This document shows, in pieces, positions 61,225 to 64,000 of a stretch of 64,000 nt of DNA. Origin of the DNA: Rhizobium phaseoli (GTDB taxonomy: Bacteria > Pseudomonadota > Alphaproteobacteria > Rhizobiales > Rhizobiaceae); the NCBI RefSeq assembly GCF_010668805.1, contig NZ_WUFT01000010.1, positions 1-64,000 of the forward strand. The letters run 5' to 3'. The notes below the pieces were generated by a model. The model did not search any database. It saw nothing but the letters and a program-made list of their open reading frames with translations, and was not told the DNA's origin. Positions within the stretch are counted from its first letter, which is position 1. Every line of letters begins with the position of its first letter. The position numbers were made by a program, and so were the translations under genes.

Positions 61225-62205
61225 ATGGCTTTGAAAGTTCTTTTCATTGGCGGCACCGGCCAAATCTCCTATCCATGCGTCGAGCGGGCCGTTGCTCAGG
61301 GCCATCATGTCAGCGTCTACAATCGCGGCTTGAGAAGCAACCCGCTGCCTGAGGGGGTGACCTCGATCGTCGGCGAACTGGGATCAAGCAGCTATGCGGA
61401 TCTCGCCAAGGCCAACTATGATGTCGTATGCCAGTTCATCGCCTTCACGCCCGATCAGGTCGCGCGCGACATCGAGGTCTTTGCGGGCAATTGCGGTCAG
61501 TATATTTTCATCTCGTCGGCCTCGGTCTATGAAAAGCCGCCGCGTCACTACGTGATTACCGAGGACACCCCGGCGATCAATCCCTACTGGCCATACAGCC
61601 AGGCGAAGATTGCCTGCGAGGAATTGCTCAAGAAATCCAGCAATCTCGCCTGGACGATCGTCCGCCCCAGCCACACCGTTCGCACCGGCCTGCCGATCAT
61701 GATGGGCGACAGCGACGTCATGGCAAGACGCATGCTCGATGGCGAGCCCACCATCGTGGCGGGCGATGGCCACACACCGTGGACACTGACCCGCGCCGTC
61801 GATTTCGCAGTGCCTTTCGTCGGGCTTTTCGGCAAGGAGGCAGCGCTCAACGATATTTTCCACATCACCTCCGATCGCGCGCATATTTGGGACGATATTC
61901 AAAAGACCATCGCAAAGTTACTGGGCGTCGAGGCGAAGATCGTCCACATCCCGACGGACACCCTGATCAAATACAATCCGGAGTGGGTAGGCCCGCTGCT
62001 CGGCGACAAGGCCTGGACGGCAATCTTCGACAATTCGAAGGTCAAGCGCGTGGCCGGCGATTTCACCTGCGCCGAGAGCCTGGATGAAATCCTGGCCGAG
62101 CCGATCATGCACCTCAAGCAGCGCCTGGCCAAAGGCCGTCCGCCAAGGGGTGAACTCGATGCTCTGATCGACAGGATCTGCGCCGCCCAAGGCGCACTTG
62201 GTTAG
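61225..62205 (+). CDS. NAD-dependent epimerase/dehydratase-family protein
   Basis: A 326-residue extended SDR. The Rossmann motif is VLFIGGTGQISYPC (residues 5-18), YIFISSASVYEKPP carries the catalytic Ser, and YSQAK carries the catalytic Tyr/Lys (near residue 124). The overall layout is similar to sugar-nucleotide epimerases or reductases. The start at 61225 is preferred over the in-frame ATG at 61180. Its last 24 codons recur at 62847-62918 beyond the following gene. The substrate is unknown. Confidence 0.9.
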   Translation: MALKVLFIGGTGQISYPCVERAVAQGHHVSVYNRGLRSNPLPEGVTSIVGELGSSSYADLAKANYDVVCQFIAFTPDQVARDIEVFAGNCGQYIFISSASVYEKPPRHYVITEDTPAINPYWPYSQAKIACEELLKKSSNLAWTIVRPSHTVRTGLPIMMGDSDVMARRMLDGEPTIVAGDGHTPWTLTRAVDFAVPFVGLFGKEAALNDIFHITSDRAHIWDDIQKTIAKLLGVEAKIVHIPTDTLIKYNPEWVGPLLGDKAWTAIFDNSKVKRVAGDFTCAESLDEILAEPIMHLKQRLAKGRPPRGELDALIDRICAAQGALG

Positions 62206-62310
62206 GATAACCGGGAGGCGTGGAATGATGGCGACAGTGCACCGCGGACACGCCACCGCCTCGTTTATCGAAGAATGACCGGCTGAAAATACTATGACGA
62301 AGGCCTTACT

Positions 62311-62751
62311 CTATTTCTTTCTTACATTGATATTGACGGTTACGTCCTTGATTGTTCCTTCGCCGTAGGACACCCTCACCTTATACATATCCTTTCCGGA
62401 GTATCCGCTATTGGAAGTATAATATTCGGACTTGCCAGGAGATCGCCTGGAATTACACCTAATCTGGGCGGCGCCTGTCGCATAATGTGAAAAAATCTTT
62501 TCGCTTACGAATTCTACCGATCCATGCGCCGGGGGCTGCACTAGTTTTATGCTCGGCATTGTCGCAGCGGTGCAGTCTGCATTCAAATTGTAAGACTGGC
62601 CCATTTTCGTCCGCTCTCCACTCAGGGCGCGACTATGATCCTCGGAGATTTGAACACCATCCTTGGTGGTAACGCATCCAGACAGACCCAAAGCTACGAA
62701 AAGCATGGGAGTTAGAATATGATTTGCTCTGAAAAATCGCGAACTCGGCAT
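62311..62751 (-). CDS. Small lipoprotein of unknown function
   Basis: A 146-residue protein with a lipoprotein signal (ILTPMLFVALGLSGC, lipobox LSGC near residue 26). The mature domain is rich in polar residues and ends in YKVRVSYGEGTIKDVTVNINVRKK, a beta-sandwich-like pattern. Base composition is clearly more AT-rich than the surrounding genes, and the gene lies between the epimerase gene and a remnant of its paralogue, so it was probably acquired or left behind by rearrangement. Confidence 0.8.
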   Translation of the reverse strand: MPSSRFFRANHILTPMLFVALGLSGCVTTKDGVQISEDHSRALSGERTKMGQSYNLNADCTAATMPSIKLVQPPAHGSVEFVSEKIFSHYATGAAQIRCNSRRSPGKSEYYTSNSGYSGKDMYKVRVSYGEGTIKDVTVNINVRKK

Positions 62752-62846
62752 GCTTCTTTCATCCTCTGGTTTTAATAATATTACAATTCACCTTATCCAA
62801 CTGGCAGCTTATTGCAATGGCGCGAGCCTTCACGGACGCCCCGCAA

Positions 62847-62918
62847 GCCGTCCGCAAAGGGATGAACTTGATGCTCTGATCGACAGGATCTGCGCTGCCC
62901 GAGGCGCTCTCGGCTAGG
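62847..62918 (+). pseudogene. 3'-terminal remnant of a second epimerase-like gene
   Basis: These 72 bases match the end of the epimerase gene (62135-62206) at about 64 of 72 positions, including its stop codon. In the same reading phase the last codons read RDELDALIDRICAARGALG before TAG. Five of the eight differences are synonymous, so the copy was once under protein-level selection: it is the tail of a paralogue rather than a fresh duplication. Nothing coding is left immediately upstream. Confidence 0.7.
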
Positions 62919-63020
62919 CATGCATTACGGGCGTTCGCCGGCTCTAGCGCATGATGCCGAAAAGTGTGTGCGGTTTCCGGGCGACATCATGCTCTACTGT
63001 TAATTTAAAACAGGATGATT

Positions 63021-63839
63021 TTAGGCCACGGCCACGATGACATGTGCCTGAATTTTGGCAGCAACCTCGCCGCCGCCATGCCTGTCTGCAATCGCGGATG
63101 CAGCGTAATCGGTCGCAGCCTCCAGTTTTCCCGTCTCTCTGGCCTCGATCTCATTGCGAAGAAGCGTGCCCTGACAATAGGCAACGGCCGGAATGCGGGG
63201 CGAGGATGCGCGGCTTTGCTCGGCTCTCGTTTCGATCACCACATGGGAGAAACCTGCGCCCTCGAGTTCGGACCGGATCAGGTCCTTATCGTGGTAGCCG
63301 TGCGGCGTGCGTGCCAGGAAGCGCGGCGGATCGTTCGGGAAAATCCTGGCGAGAGCATTCGTCACATCGTTCGCAAACACATTCTCTTCGATGCGATCCC
63401 ATACGCTCAGCAAAAAATGACCTCCCGATTTCAGGACCCGCCTTGCTTCGCGATAGGCAGCCGGCCGGTCGGGAAAGAACATCGCCCCGAACTGACAACA
63501 GACGAGATCGAAGGTCCGATCCTCAAACGGCAGCGCCAGAGCATCCGCCTGGCGCCATTGGATGCGACTGTCGGGCGTTTGCCGGGAAGCGGCATAATCG
63601 AGCATCGGCTGGTTGAGGTCGCTGACGACATAGCTTGCGCCTGACGACAATCTTGGCGCCAATACACGGGTGACGACCCCTGTGCCCGCGGCGGTTTCCA
63701 ACACGGCGCTCGGCGAGAAGGACGCTGCCCGCCCCGCAAGATCGGCAGCGTACGGCTCGAAAATCAACGGCACCATATAGCGGTCGTAGTTTTCCGGAAC
63801 CGAGCCTGCGAACACCTTATCCGTTTCCAGCATTGCCAT
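63021..63839 (-). CDS. Class I SAM-dependent methyltransferase (UbiE-like)
   Basis: A 272-residue methyltransferase with SAM motif I VLETAAGTGVVTRVLA, post-I VVSDLNQPML, motif II FDLVCCQFGAMFFPD and motif III RRVLKSGGHFLLSVWD, typical of the UbiE/COQ5-like group. ATG 63839 is preferred, as GGAAGG sits 9 bases upstream; ATG 63848 and 63833 are also in frame. The substrate is unknown. Confidence 0.9.
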   Translation of the reverse strand: MAMLETDKVFAGSVPENYDRYMVPLIFEPYAADLAGRAASFSPSAVLETAAGTGVVTRVLAPRLSSGASYVVSDLNQPMLDYAASRQTPDSRIQWRQADALALPFEDRTFDLVCCQFGAMFFPDRPAAYREARRVLKSGGHFLLSVWDRIEENVFANDVTNALARIFPNDPPRFLARTPHGYHDKDLIRSELEGAGFSHVVIETRAEQSRASSPRIPAVAYCQGTLLRNEIEARETGKLEAATDYAASAIADRHGGGEVAAKIQAHVIVAVA

Positions 63840-63914
63840 CACATCCATCCTTCCGATGGTTCAGGAGATTAGCATGGAAGGACCTGTTTAGTTTTGTTTT
63901 CGCACGAGAGACGT

Positions 63915-64000
63915 TCAACAGCGTCTGCGGCCATGTCGGCTGACCAGCTCACGGTTGCGGATGATATAATGGATTGAAACCGTCGGTGCGCGGACCACCA
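63915..64000 (-). CDS. Possible C-terminal end of a gene cut by the window edge
   Basis: An open frame enters from the right edge on the minus strand, reads VRAPTVSIHYIIRNRELVSR near its end and stops at 63915. Its codon composition fits the surroundings, but about 28 codons are too few to identify a family. Confidence 0.25.
   Translation of the reverse strand, partial: VVRAPTVSIHYIIRNRELVSRHGRRRC

Noticed and set aside
62206..62918. Mobile element with flanking attachment-site repeats around the lipoprotein gene
   Set aside because: No integrase or transposase is present, and the repeat differences are mainly synonymous, which fits a paralogue remnant better than an att duplication.

Overview
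The window is about 61-62 % GC and reads as chromosome or large replicon of a Rhizobium-type alphaproteobacterium (R. leguminosarum/etli group or a close relative). I infer this from protein style, the density of LysR/AraC/ROK/MocR regulators paired with ABC transporters and oxidoreductases, an FMN riboswitch in front of a RibH2-type lumazine synthase, and several families of intergenic palindromic repeats of the kind scattered through rhizobial genomes. I see no rRNA, tRNA, CRISPR array, prophage or transposase. Most of the window is ordinary catabolic and environmental-response accessory content.

Layout. 1-5.5 kb: the N-terminus of a membrane MHYT-type protein runs off the left edge on the minus strand; then a LysR regulator divergent from a redox cluster (two tandem paralogous SDRs, a frameshifted NADP-binding oxidoreductase, a SnoaL-like protein, a methyltransferase). 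5.9-10.4 kb: a secreted protein, a class III cyclase with TolB-like and TPR regions, a strong bidirectional terminator, and an old-yellow-enzyme gene divergent from an HxlR regulator. 10.4-18.8 kb: a galactoside utilisation locus (GH42 beta-galactosidase, ATPase, two permeases, Tat-exported binding protein, divergent ROK repressor with a clear palindromic operator), with two palindromic repeat units between the binding protein and the permeases. 19-28.5 kb: cupin, DUF4168, monooxygenase-like, EamA/MocR pair, a response regulator with a CHASE4-like histidine kinase, GNAT and phosphotriesterase-like genes. 28.8-39.9 kb: beta-propeller, winged-helix regulator, DUF899, phosphatase, luciferase-like, AraC, phytanoyl-CoA dioxygenase-like, LysR, an ArsR-MFS operon whose MFS gene is frameshifted, and a methyltransferase. 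39.9-43.8 kb: an Fec-type siderophore ABC operon. 43.9-51.9 kb: a second cyclase, small proteins, FMN riboswitch-ribH2, VOC protein, VWA-like protein, LysR, and an SDR-RidA pair.

51.9-58.4 kb is the most unusual part. A small membrane protein resembling Pycsar effectors (DUF5706) is divergent from a two-gene translationally coupled unit: a 1252-residue fusion of signal peptide, FecR domain, TPR array and TonB-receptor-like outer-membrane beta-barrel, followed by a CHASE2 class III nucleotide cyclase. Together they could link an outer-membrane/periplasmic sensor, a cyclic-nucleotide synthase and a candidate cyclic-nucleotide-gated membrane effector; the linkage is inference.

58.4-64 kb: a LysR/quinone-oxidoreductase pair, GNAT, an NAD-dependent epimerase-like gene whose 3' end recurs about 0.7 kb downstream beyond an AT-richer lipoprotein gene (remnant of a paralogue), and a methyltransferase. 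Two genes (3612-4215 and 37192-38456) are each restored to full length by changing one base in a homopolymer run, so each is either a real pseudogene or a sequence error.
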